64,000 nt of DNA from positions 1 through 64,000 of the forward strand of contig JAPLDH010000056.1 in the NCBI GenBank assembly GCA_026391355.1. Reading direction: 5' to 3'. Shown piece by piece: positions 8,433-18,812 of the stretch. Origin of the DNA: Bacteroidota bacterium (GTDB lineage Bacteria; Bacteroidota; Bacteroidia; Bacteroidales; FEN-979). A program made the position numbers and the translations under genes. The notes beneath the pieces are model-generated. The model saw nothing but the letters and a program-made list of their open reading frames with translations, was not told the origin of the DNA and searched no databases. The first letter of the stretch is position 1, and each line of letters begins with the position of its first letter.

Positions 8433-11400
8433 ATGAATAATAAATTAATTGTCGTACTAGGCATGCACCGTAGTGGCACAAGCGCTATTACCCGTGGGCT
8501 TCAGATTTTGGGTGTTCAGCTTGGTGAAAACCTTCATCCTGCGGGGTTTGATAACCCGAAAGGGTTTTGGGAAGATCGTGATTTTTTGGGTATTAACGAA
8601 GCATTGCTACACCGTCTTGGATCTGCTTATGATCGTTTAGGTTTGGCATGGTCGGATTTCGATAATGATTCGGTCATCAGCGCCCTTAAGAATAATGCAA
8701 TACAGCTTCTCTCTCAAAAGTTGGCAGAAAACCAAGGTATATTTGGATTTAAAGATCCACGAACTTGCAGGTTATTGGGTTTTTGGCGGTCTGTTTTTAA
8801 GATAACTGGCTGCGAAGTTTTTTACGTAATTGCATTGCGTAGCCCATTAAGTGTTGCATTATCCTTGACAACACGAAACAACATTCCATTTGAAAAGAGT
8901 TGCATCCTTTGGCTTCAGCATATGGTTCCCGCTGTAACTGATAGTGCGGGAAGCCCAAGAATCGTTGTCGATTATGATCTCCTAATGGATAATCCCTTAG
9001 AGCAATTGAAAAGAATTTCCTCGCGTTTTACATTAATGATGGACGACGAAAACAGCCCGATTGTCAATGAGTATGTTAATGATTTTTTGGAAAAGGGCTT
9101 ACGACACTCCATATCTACCGAAGCGGAGCTTTTATCAGATAGACGGATTCCACCTGATGTCGTGGAGGCTTATGAGCTTCTGCTGCAAGCGGCAAAAGAT
9201 AATATTTCCCTAAAATCAAAGGAATTTACTGAACATTTCGAAGCGTTAGCAGAACGGCTAAATGCATTTTCTACTGTTTTCTCCTACGCGAATTCACTTG
9301 AAGATGAACGAGTTAAAAGAGATCTGCTAATAATAAACTTAAATCAACAATTGGCTAAACAAGAACAACAAAATCAGGATAAAGAAAAGTTAATTTCACT
9401 TAAGAATGAAGACCTAAACCAAAAGAATGAAGACCTAAACCAAAAGAATGAAGACCTAAACCAATATAAAGAGAAACTGAGCCAAAAGAAAGAGGAACTA
9501 TATCAAAAGGATCAAACTCTGAATCATAAGAATGAAGAACTTAGTAATTATAATGTTTTACTTCAGGAAAAGGAAAAGGTTCTTCAGGATTTCAGCAACA
9601 TTATTCTCGAAAAAGAGAGTCTGATAATTACAAAAGATCATGATATTTTTGAATTATCGCATTCAAACTTGGAAAAAGATAAGTTAATTCAGGAGAAAGA
9701 AAGAGAGCTTTTTGAGGCATGGAATTCGATTCAAGAGAAAGATACTTTTTATACAATCGCTAATGAAAAACTCCGCGAAGCATCCTATATATTCAAAAAG
9801 AACGAAAGAACCATACAAAATCATGAACAAAAGATTGATGCTCTATATAAATCTTATTCTTGGAAAATTTCTAAACCTTTTCGTTGGTTATTTCCACGAA
9901 TGCTCACTTTTTTCTACTTTTTCTGTCCCTATGGTTCTAAAAGGTGGTTGATTGTAAAAACATTTCTCAGAATATTGGCACATCCCGGATTTTATGTTAA
10001 AATAATCAATACAAAAAATATTTCTGAATATATCAAGATATTGACCAATGCAAATTTAATCACGTATAATCAAGGTATTGAGAGTAAAAATTTAGTTTCT
10101 GAGAATATCGACCCAACTCTTCTTTTGCATAATATTACTATGAACACTGAGAACAATCTGGTGATTCCCAATTATTCAACGCCTACTGTATTATTTTATT
10201 ATGTAAGTGTTTACAGTGAAGAACGACTTTTCAATTCGGTAAGTTCAATTATTAGGAATACAATGGTACCATTCAAAATTATTGTTGCTGAAAATTCAAA
10301 ACATCTTAACTATAATTCTATCCAAAATATTGAAAGCATTGAAATATATGAGGTTCTTCATTACCTTTCAAAGTATCCGGCAATCAAATACATCTGTCTT
10401 CTGGATTGTGCAACCCTGATTCGACCAGATACTATAACTACTTGTGTTAGTACTTTGGAAATAGATAATGATTTTTCAATGGTGGTTCCGGCGATTTTAG
10501 ACAACCACGGAATGCTTGAATCTGCGGGTTCAATTCTATGGAGTGATGGTTCATATAGCTTATTGGGGAATAGCGAAGATCCATACAAGCCGGAATTTCT
10601 GTATCTCAGGGAAACTGATACAGGTAACCATTTTGCAATGGTCAGAAATGAAGTGTTTTGTCACTGGTTCAATTCTGAAACCATGGCATTTAATACCTGG
10701 CCATACCCTATTCATGACCTCTCGATGGTTATCCGTGGATCTCATGCAAAGGTGATTTACCAGCCTAAGGCACAAGTTGTTAATATTTCTCAATCGATCG
10801 AAATTCTTCCTGAAACTATTTCTTTGTTCTATAACAAATGGAAAGATCAGCTATTGAATGATCATGTACCTGATGCTAAGGAAAACTATTTTGTAGCAAG
10901 GGAAAGGGGACAGGGAAAGCAATACATGCTCATGATCGATCATTATGTTCCAACTTTTGATAAGGATGCAGGTTCCCGGACCATGAAGTCTTACATGGAA
11001 TTATTTTTAGAAAACAATATCATTTTGAAATTCCTTGGTGATAATTTCAATCCGGAGGAGAAATATGTAAACTATTTTCAACAAAAAGGAATTGAAATTC
11101 TTCACGGAGAATATTACGAAAAAAACTGGCTGCAGTGGTTGAAAAAATACGGGAATTTGTTTAATTATGTTTTCTTAAGCAGGCCGGCAATTGCAATTAA
11201 ATATATTGATATCCTCAAAGAATCTACAAATGCCAAAATCTTTTTTTATGGGCACGATCTTCATTATTTACGGGAATTCCGGCAATACCAATTGGAAAAA
11301 AAGGAGGAGTTGCTTAAGGGCGCAATGAAATCAAAAGAGATCGAGCAGAAGTTATTTGAATTTGTGGATTTTATTTATTATCCTTCACAGGCTGAGATTG

Positions 11401-14114
11401 ACATTATTTATAAAGAGTTCAAAATAAAAGGAAAAGCCCGTAAAATTGTTCCTTACATTTTTGATGAATTCTTGAAACCGGATTATCATTTCGATGAAAG
11501 AAAAGATATTTTATTCGTTGGAGGTTTTTACCATCAGCCTAATTGTGATGCTATGCTATGGTTCCTTGTGGAGATTTTTCCTGCAATCAATAAATCTATA
11601 CCTGGCATTAAACTTTACATTGCCGGTTCAAATCCAACGGAAGAGATAAAATCAAAAGTTGCGGACAACATTATTGTGACCGGTTATCTTTCCGATGAGG
11701 AATTAAAACAACTCTATAAAAAATGCAGGCTTGTTGTTGCTCCATTGCGTTTTGGAGCAGGAATAAAAGGGAAGATCGTGGAGGCTATGTATTGCGGTCT
11801 TCCAGTTATAACGACATCCATTGGCGCTGAAGGATTAACCGGTTCTGAAACTTTGCTTACCATCGCAGATAATGCTGAAGACTTCGCACAACAAGTAACC
11901 CTACTCTACTCTGATGAAAAAATATTAAAAAAAGTTTCACTCGATTCATTTGAATATGTAAAAGCCAATTTCTCAAAAGAGAAAGCCTATTCAATCATCC
12001 GGCAAGACCTGGTTCCCTGTCCTGATTATTTTAACTGCAAACCCATACCTTCTGCAAAAATCTTATTTGTCTCTCATGATGCAAATTTAGGTGGTGCCCA
12101 GTTTCTTCTACTTTCGATGCTCCGATGGTTCAAAGCACATACAGCCATTGATATACGAATAATGTGTAACAATGGTGGGATATTGCTGGATAAGTTCAAG
12201 GAGATCACCGAAACAATAGTTTATTCAGATCTTGAAAACACATACCAATCAAAAAAAGAGAGGGAATCTGTAATTCTTACCTTTTGCAATGGAATACCTG
12301 ATCTCATTTATGGCAATACAGTTGCAGCCGGCAAGAGTTATAGTTTATTGAAAGCTTTCGGTGTTCCCATTTTGACTCATGTGCATGAATTGCAAATGAG
12401 TATTGATCATTATGCTGGTGATTTTATTGATGATGTTATTCGAAACAGTCAGTTCTTTATTGCTGCATCTAATGCTGTTGCTGAAAACCTTAATAATTCT
12501 TTAAAGATCGAACAGGGAAAGATCAAGGTTATCTATGAATACATAGAAGATGTTGTAGTGCCTTCTATAACATTTAAAGCCAAAACTGCCTTGCGGAGAA
12601 AACTGGGGCTTGATGAAAAGAAATTTCTTATTTTCGGATGCGGAGTTGCTCTTTTCTGGCGGAAAGGCGGGGACCTGTTTATAGATGTTGCAAATAAGTT
12701 AAAAAACGAAGGTCTTGATAATTTGCACTTTTATTGGATTGGCACGTTTGATGAACTGGAAAAAGACACTCCATTTGGTACATGGGTTGACCAGCTTCAA
12801 TTGATAAAAAAATGGGAACTTGACAAATATATTACATTCCTCGGCAGAAAAGACAATGTAATGGAATACCTCAGGGCCGGAGATGTTTTTTTGCTGCCAT
12901 CACGGGAAGATCCGTTTCCTTTGGTTTGTCTCGAAGCCGCCCAGAAAGGGCTCCCTGTCATTTGCTTCAGGGATGCAGGAGGAATGCCTGAATTTGTTGA
13001 AGAAGACGCAGGTTTCGTTGTTCCTTTTGAAGATACCAGTGCCATGGCCGAAAGAATTGTTACCCTGCAAAACGATCCCGAATTGCTTTCCCGGCTTGGG
13101 AATACTGCGAAGGAAAAAGTCAAATCCAGGCATACCATTTCTATTACCCTGCCCAAAATTTTATCAACATGTAGAACTATTGCCGGTAAAAATCCAATGA
13201 TATCCGTCATTGTGCCAAATTATAATTATGGGAGATTCTTGGAAAAACGGTTGGAAAGTATTTCCAGGCAGACCTTCCAGGATTTTGAACTTATCATCCT
13301 CGATGATGCATCAGAGGATAACAGCCTCGAAGTGATTAACAGGTTCTCATCGATGCATGAAACTCAAATGTTTTTCAATCAGAACAACAGCGGCTCAGTA
13401 TTTAAACAATGGTACAAAGGATTGTCACTGGCTAAAGCAGAAATTATCTGGGTGGCTGAAGCGGATGATCTTTCGGAACCTGATTTCCTGGAAAAGATGC
13501 TTCCATTAATGAACGATCCTGAAGTGAATCTTGCCTACTGCAATTCGCATGTTATTGATGACAACGGACTGGTTACTAAAAATTTTTACCTTAATACAGG
13601 ATGGTATGACAACTTACCGAGAGGAAATAAATGGTGGAACAGTTATATCAATAACGGGCATGTTGAAATGAATGGTGGACTTGCTGTTAAGAATATCATT
13701 CCCAATGCAAATGCGGTTCTGATAAGGAAGTCATCGATCTTGAATATAAATACAAATGAACTATTTTCATACAGATGTTGTGGTGACTGGTACATTTACA
13801 TGAACAGCATAAAAGTCGGGAAAATTGCTTATAATTCCTTATCCTTAAATTATCAAAGGCGTCATAAGAATTCAGTCGTTGGTAAAAGTGTAAATTCTGC
13901 TTCCGAGACAATTCCGGAATACTTTAGAATCCACAAATTTGCCATTGAAAACTTTTTTCTGGAAAAAGAAACGTTCGAAAAACAAGCTGATTTTGTGCTT
14001 CGCGATTTGCGTGGGTTATGGCCGGGCGTAAAAGATAAAGTGTATGACGGATTATATGATATTCATGAACTTCAGCGTTGTTTTATAAATAAATTTCATC
14101 CCACTCAAACCTGA
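8433..14114 (+). CDS. Giant multidomain protein: sulfotransferase-like, coiled coil and four glycosyltransferase-like modules
   Basis: One uninterrupted frame of 1893 residues. Residues 1-290 are sulfotransferase-like (VLGMHRSGTSAITRGL loop). About 300-470 is a charged coiled coil, including three identical 7-residue repeats. A hydrophobic/basic patch near 480-520 may touch the membrane. From about 584 to 815 is a GT2-like domain without a clear DxD, possibly inactive. About 829-1195 is a GT4-type domain (MIDHYVPTFDKDAG; later FVGGFYHQPN and APLRFGAGIKGKIVEAM). About 1207-1580 is a second GT4 domain (FVSHDANLGGAQ; PSREDPFPLVCLEA). From 1589 to the end is an intact GT2 domain (SVIVPNYNYGRFL, LDDASEDNS, EADD). 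It probably builds a repeat unit by several linked transfers and sulfates it; acceptors are unknown. Confidence 0.85.
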   Translation: MNNKLIVVLGMHRSGTSAITRGLQILGVQLGENLHPAGFDNPKGFWEDRDFLGINEALLHRLGSAYDRLGLAWSDFDNDSVISALKNNAIQLLSQKLAENQGIFGFKDPRTCRLLGFWRSVFKITGCEVFYVIALRSPLSVALSLTTRNNIPFEKSCILWLQHMVPAVTDSAGSPRIVVDYDLLMDNPLEQLKRISSRFTLMMDDENSPIVNEYVNDFLEKGLRHSISTEAELLSDRRIPPDVVEAYELLLQAAKDNISLKSKEFTEHFEALAERLNAFSTVFSYANSLEDERVKRDLLIINLNQQLAKQEQQNQDKEKLISLKNEDLNQKNEDLNQKNEDLNQYKEKLSQKKEELYQKDQTLNHKNEELSNYNVLLQEKEKVLQDFSNIILEKESLIITKDHDIFELSHSNLEKDKLIQEKERELFEAWNSIQEKDTFYTIANEKLREASYIFKKNERTIQNHEQKIDALYKSYSWKISKPFRWLFPRMLTFFYFFCPYGSKRWLIVKTFLRILAHPGFYVKIINTKNISEYIKILTNANLITYNQGIESKNLVSENIDPTLLLHNITMNTENNLVIPNYSTPTVLFYYVSVYSEERLFNSVSSIIRNTMVPFKIIVAENSKHLNYNSIQNIESIEIYEVLHYLSKYPAIKYICLLDCATLIRPDTITTCVSTLEIDNDFSMVVPAILDNHGMLESAGSILWSDGSYSLLGNSEDPYKPEFLYLRETDTGNHFAMVRNEVFCHWFNSETMAFNTWPYPIHDLSMVIRGSHAKVIYQPKAQVVNISQSIEILPETISLFYNKWKDQLLNDHVPDAKENYFVARERGQGKQYMLMIDHYVPTFDKDAGSRTMKSYMELFLENNIILKFLGDNFNPEEKYVNYFQQKGIEILHGEYYEKNWLQWLKKYGNLFNYVFLSRPAIAIKYIDILKESTNAKIFFYGHDLHYLREFRQYQLEKKEELLKGAMKSKEIEQKLFEFVDFIYYPSQAEIDIIYKEFKIKGKARKIVPYIFDEFLKPDYHFDERKDILFVGGFYHQPNCDAMLWFLVEIFPAINKSIPGIKLYIAGSNPTEEIKSKVADNIIVTGYLSDEELKQLYKKCRLVVAPLRFGAGIKGKIVEAMYCGLPVITTSIGAEGLTGSETLLTIADNAEDFAQQVTLLYSDEKILKKVSLDSFEYVKANFSKEKAYSIIRQDLVPCPDYFNCKPIPSAKILFVSHDANLGGAQFLLLSMLRWFKAHTAIDIRIMCNNGGILLDKFKEITETIVYSDLENTYQSKKERESVILTFCNGIPDLIYGNTVAAGKSYSLLKAFGVPILTHVHELQMSIDHYAGDFIDDVIRNSQFFIAASNAVAENLNNSLKIEQGKIKVIYEYIEDVVVPSITFKAKTALRRKLGLDEKKFLIFGCGVALFWRKGGDLFIDVANKLKNEGLDNLHFYWIGTFDELEKDTPFGTWVDQLQLIKKWELDKYITFLGRKDNVMEYLRAGDVFLLPSREDPFPLVCLEAAQKGLPVICFRDAGGMPEFVEEDAGFVVPFEDTSAMAERIVTLQNDPELLSRLGNTAKEKVKSRHTISITLPKILSTCRTIAGKNPMISVIVPNYNYGRFLEKRLESISRQTFQDFELIILDDASEDNSLEVINRFSSMHETQMFFNQNNSGSVFKQWYKGLSLAKAEIIWVAEADDLSEPDFLEKMLPLMNDPEVNLAYCNSHVIDDNGLVTKNFYLNTGWYDNLPRGNKWWNSYINNGHVEMNGGLAVKNIIPNANAVLIRKSSILNINTNELFSYRCCGDWYIYMNSIKVGKIAYNSLSLNYQRRHKNSVVGKSVNSASETIPEYFRIHKFAIENFFLEKETFEKQADFVLRDLRGLWPGVKDKVYDGLYDIHELQRCFINKFHPTQT
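9402..9464 (+). repeat. Three exact 21-bp tandem repeats inside the giant gene
   Basis: The unit AAGAATGAAGACCTAAACCA plus A occurs three times head to tail at 9402, 9423 and 9444 with no differences. It encodes three copies of a 7-residue heptad (NEDLNQK type) in the coiled coil, so copy changes would lengthen or shorten the coil by exact heptads while keeping the frame. Perfect identity suggests recent expansion. Confidence 0.9.
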
Positions 14115-14173
14115 TTCTTTCATTCACCTGTCATTATTTTGGATATTGATAGTCAAAATAAAAATTATTATAT

Positions 14174-15325
14174 ATGATAATGTTTACTATTTGCTCCAGA
14201 AATTTTACCGCTTATGCAAAAACCCTTTTTAAATCACTTAAATTACATCATCCAGATTCGGAATTTTATATGTTTCTGGGCGATGAGGCGGATGAAACCT
14301 ATGATACTGAATTATTGCCATTTAAAATTATTCCGTTTTCCGAATTAGATATACCGGATCTGACAGGTATGAGCCAGCGATATAATATTACAGAATTTAA
14401 TACATCCATAAAACCTTTTGCATTTCTTTATTTATTTAAAAATTTAAAAAGTGATTTTATTTTTTATTTTGATCCGGACATTCTTATTATCAGCCCGATG
14501 AAGGAATTACTTCATGTAATTTCAAATGGTAGCAATTGTATTATGACACCTCATTTGTTATCGCCTGTTGAAAATTTTGAAATATCTGATCAAACAGTGT
14601 TACTGCATGGCATCTATAATCTCGGGTTTTTAGGATTACGCAATAACGCTGGTGTAATTAAGGTAGTTGAATGGTGGTGTCGGCGTATGGTCAATCAATG
14701 TGTTATTGATCTTGAAAGAGGTTTATTTGTCGATCAGAAATGGGCTGATCTGTTTCCAGCCTTTATTGATAAGTTGACTATTCTGCGTCATCCAGGATAT
14801 AATGTCGCATACTGGAATATAATCAATCGCAAGGTGACATTGGTTGATGGACAATGGTACTCAAATAATTATCCACTTCGCTTTTTCCATTTTTCCGGAA
14901 ACAACCTGGAGGATCCAAATATTTTGTCACGGCATACACCATCCTACCATCGTAACAATATTGGCGATGTCAGATCTTTATTGGATTTATACCGGGAGCA
15001 AGTCTTTGCAAATGGATACGAATATTATATTAAACAGAGGTATTCTTTTAAGTGGGGAGGAGAGAAGGGGATTAATCAGCATACTCCCGAACCGGTTCAT
15101 GAAATGAATGATTCAAAAAATACTCAGCAGGATTTATTATCTATGAAAGAAAAATACAAAAAACCAAATTGGTTAGATATAATTTTTGCTGCCCGATCTA
15201 GACATGGAGGCTGGCTCAAGATGGGTATCAGAACTGTAAGAATTATCCATGTATCAGGAATAAAAGGACTCCGGCAGGGTTTTAATGATACTAAAACAAT
15301 AGCTGATAAAATTAACAAGTCATAA
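14174..15325 (+). CDS. Putative GT-A fold glycosyltransferase (GT8-like nucleotide-diphospho-sugar transferase)
   Basis: A 383-residue protein starting IMFTICSRNFTAYAKTLFKSLK, the usual first strand and helix of GT8-like transferases. A DxD metal-binding motif is visible in FDPDILI (residues 100-102), and FVDQKWADLFP in the middle resembles the acceptor-site region of related enzymes. The C-terminal about 70 residues are basic and may contact membrane or partner proteins. The sugar and linkage are unknown. The gene opens the very AT-rich part of the cluster. Confidence 0.65.
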   Translation: MIMFTICSRNFTAYAKTLFKSLKLHHPDSEFYMFLGDEADETYDTELLPFKIIPFSELDIPDLTGMSQRYNITEFNTSIKPFAFLYLFKNLKSDFIFYFDPDILIISPMKELLHVISNGSNCIMTPHLLSPVENFEISDQTVLLHGIYNLGFLGLRNNAGVIKVVEWWCRRMVNQCVIDLERGLFVDQKWADLFPAFIDKLTILRHPGYNVAYWNIINRKVTLVDGQWYSNNYPLRFFHFSGNNLEDPNILSRHTPSYHRNNIGDVRSLLDLYREQVFANGYEYYIKQRYSFKWGGEKGINQHTPEPVHEMNDSKNTQQDLLSMKEKYKKPNWLDIIFAARSRHGGWLKMGIRTVRIIHVSGIKGLRQGFNDTKTIADKINKS

Positions 15326-15404
15326 ACCTCCATTGAATTTCATGGATTCCTATGATATAAGTAAATACATATTTTATTGAAAAAATTATCAATTCTGAAA
15401 AAAA

Positions 15405-16028
15405 ATGAATGATTTATTAGTTACGGAATGGTTTCTTCCTATATATTTTTCCCAACAACAAAGGGATAATATTATAGCCCGAAATGATCCGGTCAGATAT
15501 GGTTCCATTCTATTGGCAATGGAACAAATCAAGAAAGAAAATATTTTCGGATCATTTGCAGAATGCGGTGTTTATAAGGGAACTCTTTCCAAATTTATTC
15601 ATGATACCTGTCCTGATCGTATTCTTTATTTATTTGACACCTTCGAAGGCTTTGATAAACGGGATCTGGAATCAGGAGAGGATAGTCGGTTCAGTGACAC
15701 TGATATAGAATCGGTTCAAAGGTATATTGGTGGTAATAATAATATAAAAATCAGGAAAGGTTTTTTCCCGGAAACGACGGCCAGCATAACCGGTGAAAAA
15801 TTCTCACTGGTAATTCTTGATTTTGACAAATATAATCCGACACTCGCCGGTTTAAACTTCTTTTATCCCCTGATGAATAGCGGAGGTTTTATATTTGTTC
15901 ATGAATACTCCAGTCCCGAATCCAATTGGGCTTGTTCAAGAGCATTGAACAGCTTTTTAATTGGAAAACCTGAAAAACCAATTTTAATCCCGGACTCCTG
16001 GGGTTCAGCGATAATTAGAAAAATATAA
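15405..16028 (+). CDS. TylF/MycF-like class I SAM-dependent methyltransferase
   Basis: A 207-residue methyltransferase of the macrocin O-methyltransferase type. FAECGVYKGTLSKFIH is the SAM-binding G-loop in the TylF variant (E-x-G-V-x-x-G), and YLFDTFEGFD is the following acidic strand with the family's DTF-GF signature. Members O-methylate sugars; here it could methylate a residue or the chain end of the polysaccharide recognised by Wzt (inference). It is followed after 22 nt by the MBOAT gene. Confidence 0.75.
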   Translation: MNDLLVTEWFLPIYFSQQQRDNIIARNDPVRYGSILLAMEQIKKENIFGSFAECGVYKGTLSKFIHDTCPDRILYLFDTFEGFDKRDLESGEDSRFSDTDIESVQRYIGGNNNIKIRKGFFPETTASITGEKFSLVILDFDKYNPTLAGLNFFYPLMNSGGFIFVHEYSSPESNWACSRALNSFLIGKPEKPILIPDSWGSAIIRKI

Positions 16029-16050
16029 TAGATTATATTCTAATCACATT

Positions 16051-17508
16051 ATGCTTTTTAATTCATTACAGTTTATCGTTTTTTGCCTGATTATTATCCC
16101 TGTTTATTTCATACTACCAAACCGGTTTCAAAATATACTGTTATTACTGAGTTCTTTCTTTTTCTATTTTGCTTTCGGCCCTTTTATTATACTTATCCTA
16201 CTTGCCATCATTTTTTTCGATTTTTTAATCGGTATTCAGATCGAGACCTCATCTGGGTATGCAAGAAAAATTCTATTTATCCTCGGATTGCTTGTCAATA
16301 TCCTTGTTCTGCTCGGTTTTAAATACTACAATTTTATCAATTAAAACCTCGGAAATATTCTTGCTTTATTTCATCATTCAACACCTTTTCCACACCTTTC
16401 AATCGTTGTGCCGATTGGCCTGTCATATATTACATTTCAATCGGTGAGTTATAAAACTGAAATATACAGAAAGCATATCGCGGCTGAAAGGGATATAGGA
16501 ATCTATGCTCTGTTTCTGATGTTGTTCACAAAAGTAATTGCTGGGCCTATCGAACGAGTGCAAAATCTGATACCCCAATTCAGGATCAGGCACAATTTTG
16601 ACTTTACCCTTTTTAAAGCTGGGATGATGCAAATAGCCTTTGGTTTTTTTAAAAAAGTGGTTATCGCTGACCGGTTAGGAATTGTTGTTGATAAAGTGTA
16701 CCAAAATCCATTGGCTCATAATGGGACCGAATTAATTATTGCAAGTTTATTTTATTCATTCCAGGTATATTGTGATTTTTCAGGATATACTGATATTGCG
16801 CTTGGTGTTTCTAAAATCATAGGAATTAACCTGACCGATAATTTTAACAAACCCTACTTTTCCAAATCCATATCTGAATTTTGGAAAAGATGGCATATCA
16901 GTCTTTCATACTGGTTAAGGGATTATATTTTTCTGCCCATTTCTTATAGATTATCCCGAAAATGGAAAGAAGAACGATATCTTTTTGTACGTACGGAAAA
17001 ATGGATCTATTTTTCTGCAATAGTAGTGACATTTCTTATTTGCGGTTTCTGGCATGGATCTGCCTGGCACTACGTTGTATGGGGTCTATTGTTCGCGGTT
17101 TATTTATCTTTTTCCATTGCCACTTTATCGTATAGAAGAAAATTTTATAAAAGGATCAAACTTACAAATTACCCTCGATTTTTTTCAGCTACAAAACTCA
17201 TTACGACCTTTTTGCTAGTTACCTTCACATGGATCTTTTTCAGAGCCGAAAGCATCGGACAAGGATGTTACATTGTAAAAAAAATAACCTCTATATCTGT
17301 GAATGACACATTAAGGTTACCATTAAATTACACTGAAATGGCATTTTCTTTCCTCCTTATTCTTATTTTGATCGTAAAGGAAAAATTCTTTTATTTAATC
17401 CAAACCAGTAACACCCCAAAATGGTTTCTTATAATTGTACTATTAAGTTTATCGTGTTACTTTTTCGGAATTTTTATTATGAAACAGTTTATTTATTTTC
17501 AATTTTAA
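16051..17508 (+). pseudogene. MBOAT family O-acyltransferase (AlgI-like) interrupted by one in-frame stop
   Basis: Reading one frame from ATG 16051 to TAA 17508 gives a full-length AlgI/DltB-type protein of about 485 codons, but codon 98 is TAA (16342-16344). Upstream is the N-terminal membrane part (LFNSLQFIVFCLIIIPVYF to GFKYYNFIN); downstream, in the same frame, NLGNILALFHHS continues into VPIGLSYITFQSVSY and the catalytic histidine region GFWHGSAWHYVVWG. No bases need to be inserted or deleted. Either the gene has a recent nonsense mutation, the assembly has one error, or an internal start (ATG 16408) makes a 366-residue piece lacking the first helices. Intact homologues transfer acetyl or acyl groups across the membrane onto polysaccharide, with an SGNH partner like the next gene. 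Confidence 0.85.
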
Positions 17509-18605
17509 TGAAGTCGTTTTTTTGTTTTTTACTGAGTCTCCTTTCTCTGTCGCTTTATATTTTAAGTTCGACAGATGGCTTGATGAAAACAATCGCCCAG
17601 TACCGGTTTAAAACAGCTAGTTTTCTAAAATCATCGCGCTACCATTACGGTGATCTTTATGGAATTAGTTTTCTGCCTAGTTACAAAAACGAAATCTGGC
17701 CTAAAAAAGCTTTTATAAAACTGGACTTGTACAATATACAGAGATCAGTCAATCTGTATTGTATCTGTGACAGCTATCTATGGAGTTTTGTCAAATCAGG
17801 ATCCGTATTCTGCGGTGTAAAGTCTTATAAATTCACAAGATGGGGGTATGATGGAACGATGGAGGTCAAATTAGATACATCTCAGGTAAATGTTTTACTG
17901 ATCGAAGTGGCAGAACGGTTTTTTCGTATAAAATCCAAAACAAATTATATTGACAAGATTAAGTTCATAAAAAACACTTCGCAATCCTCTTATGGTAACA
18001 GTCCCAAAGTTGTAGTTACTGCAGATTTATCAATGAACAAGGAAGAATTAATGAAATTTTATAACACTATCAATAATACAAAACTTAATCAAAACCTAGA
18101 GTTTAATTTATTTGACTACACTATTTTCAGCTGCCTCAAAGAAATGAAAGCATGGCTAAATTATAAACTTTTTGGCAGAGTTCCTCAGGAAATATCTGTT
18201 CTTGATAATTGTCCCTATTTATTTCTTAGTGAAACGGTTGATCCATTGTCTGACCAGAGTTCGTTTAAGTTTTTACCAGATGAGGAGGTAAGTGACATTG
18301 TTTTGAGACTAAATTCTGTTTATGAATATTACAAAAACAAAGGTTTTAAATATGTCATTATTTCAATTATCCCGAATCCTATTAGTATTGTTTATCCTTT
18401 CTATAAAACCTATAATGATATCATCAGGCGTGTTCAAAACCATCCTGGTTTAATCATGCCCATGATTAAAATTTATGATAAATTTGATTCTATCGGAAAT
18501 ATTTTGTATCTACCCTCGGATTCACATTGGAGTCTGACTGGATATTATATATGGTTGAACGAATTTAACAAATATCTTAGTACCGTCGAAACAGTAAAAA
18601 ATTAA
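17508..18605 (+). CDS. AlgJ/AlgX-like SGNH-fold acyltransferase partner of the MBOAT protein
   Basis: A 365-residue protein with an N-terminal signal/anchor (MKSFFCFLLSLLSLSLYIL). CICDSYLWSF resembles the GDS block of SGNH enzymes and YLPSDSHWSLTGY carries the DxHW-type catalytic block used by AlgJ, AlgX and DHHW proteins. The start overlaps the MBOAT stop by one base (TAATG), as expected for a translationally coupled pair that acylates exported polysaccharide in the periplasm. Divergence from known families is high, so the assignment rests mostly on the two motifs and the coupling. Confidence 0.65.
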   Translation: MKSFFCFLLSLLSLSLYILSSTDGLMKTIAQYRFKTASFLKSSRYHYGDLYGISFLPSYKNEIWPKKAFIKLDLYNIQRSVNLYCICDSYLWSFVKSGSVFCGVKSYKFTRWGYDGTMEVKLDTSQVNVLLIEVAERFFRIKSKTNYIDKIKFIKNTSQSSYGNSPKVVVTADLSMNKEELMKFYNTINNTKLNQNLEFNLFDYTIFSCLKEMKAWLNYKLFGRVPQEISVLDNCPYLFLSETVDPLSDQSSFKFLPDEEVSDIVLRLNSVYEYYKNKGFKYVIISIIPNPISIVYPFYKTYNDIIRRVQNHPGLIMPMIKIYDKFDSIGNILYLPSDSHWSLTGYYIWLNEFNKYLSTVETVKN

Positions 18606-18812
18606 ACAGCAATTCAGTCAAAAGAATTCATATTTTCAATTATTGTAAAACTTCTATTAAACCAGTAATACAACTCTATTGACTGTTATTAGTTGCATTA
18701 ATATTAGTATAATTATTACGAATCGGAACAGGTTTGCAAAGTCATAGCCTTCGTTTTGTTCAGTATATTAGGTAAAAATGTTATTTACAATAAAAATATG
18801 GGAGATCGAAAA

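Noticed and set aside
9402-9464. Short direct repeats as a CRISPR array
   Set aside because: The 21-bp units are contiguous with no spacers and lie within a coding coiled coil.
16051-16344. Independent 97-residue membrane protein
   Set aside because: The next ORF continues in the same frame right after the stop and together they make one complete MBOAT protein.
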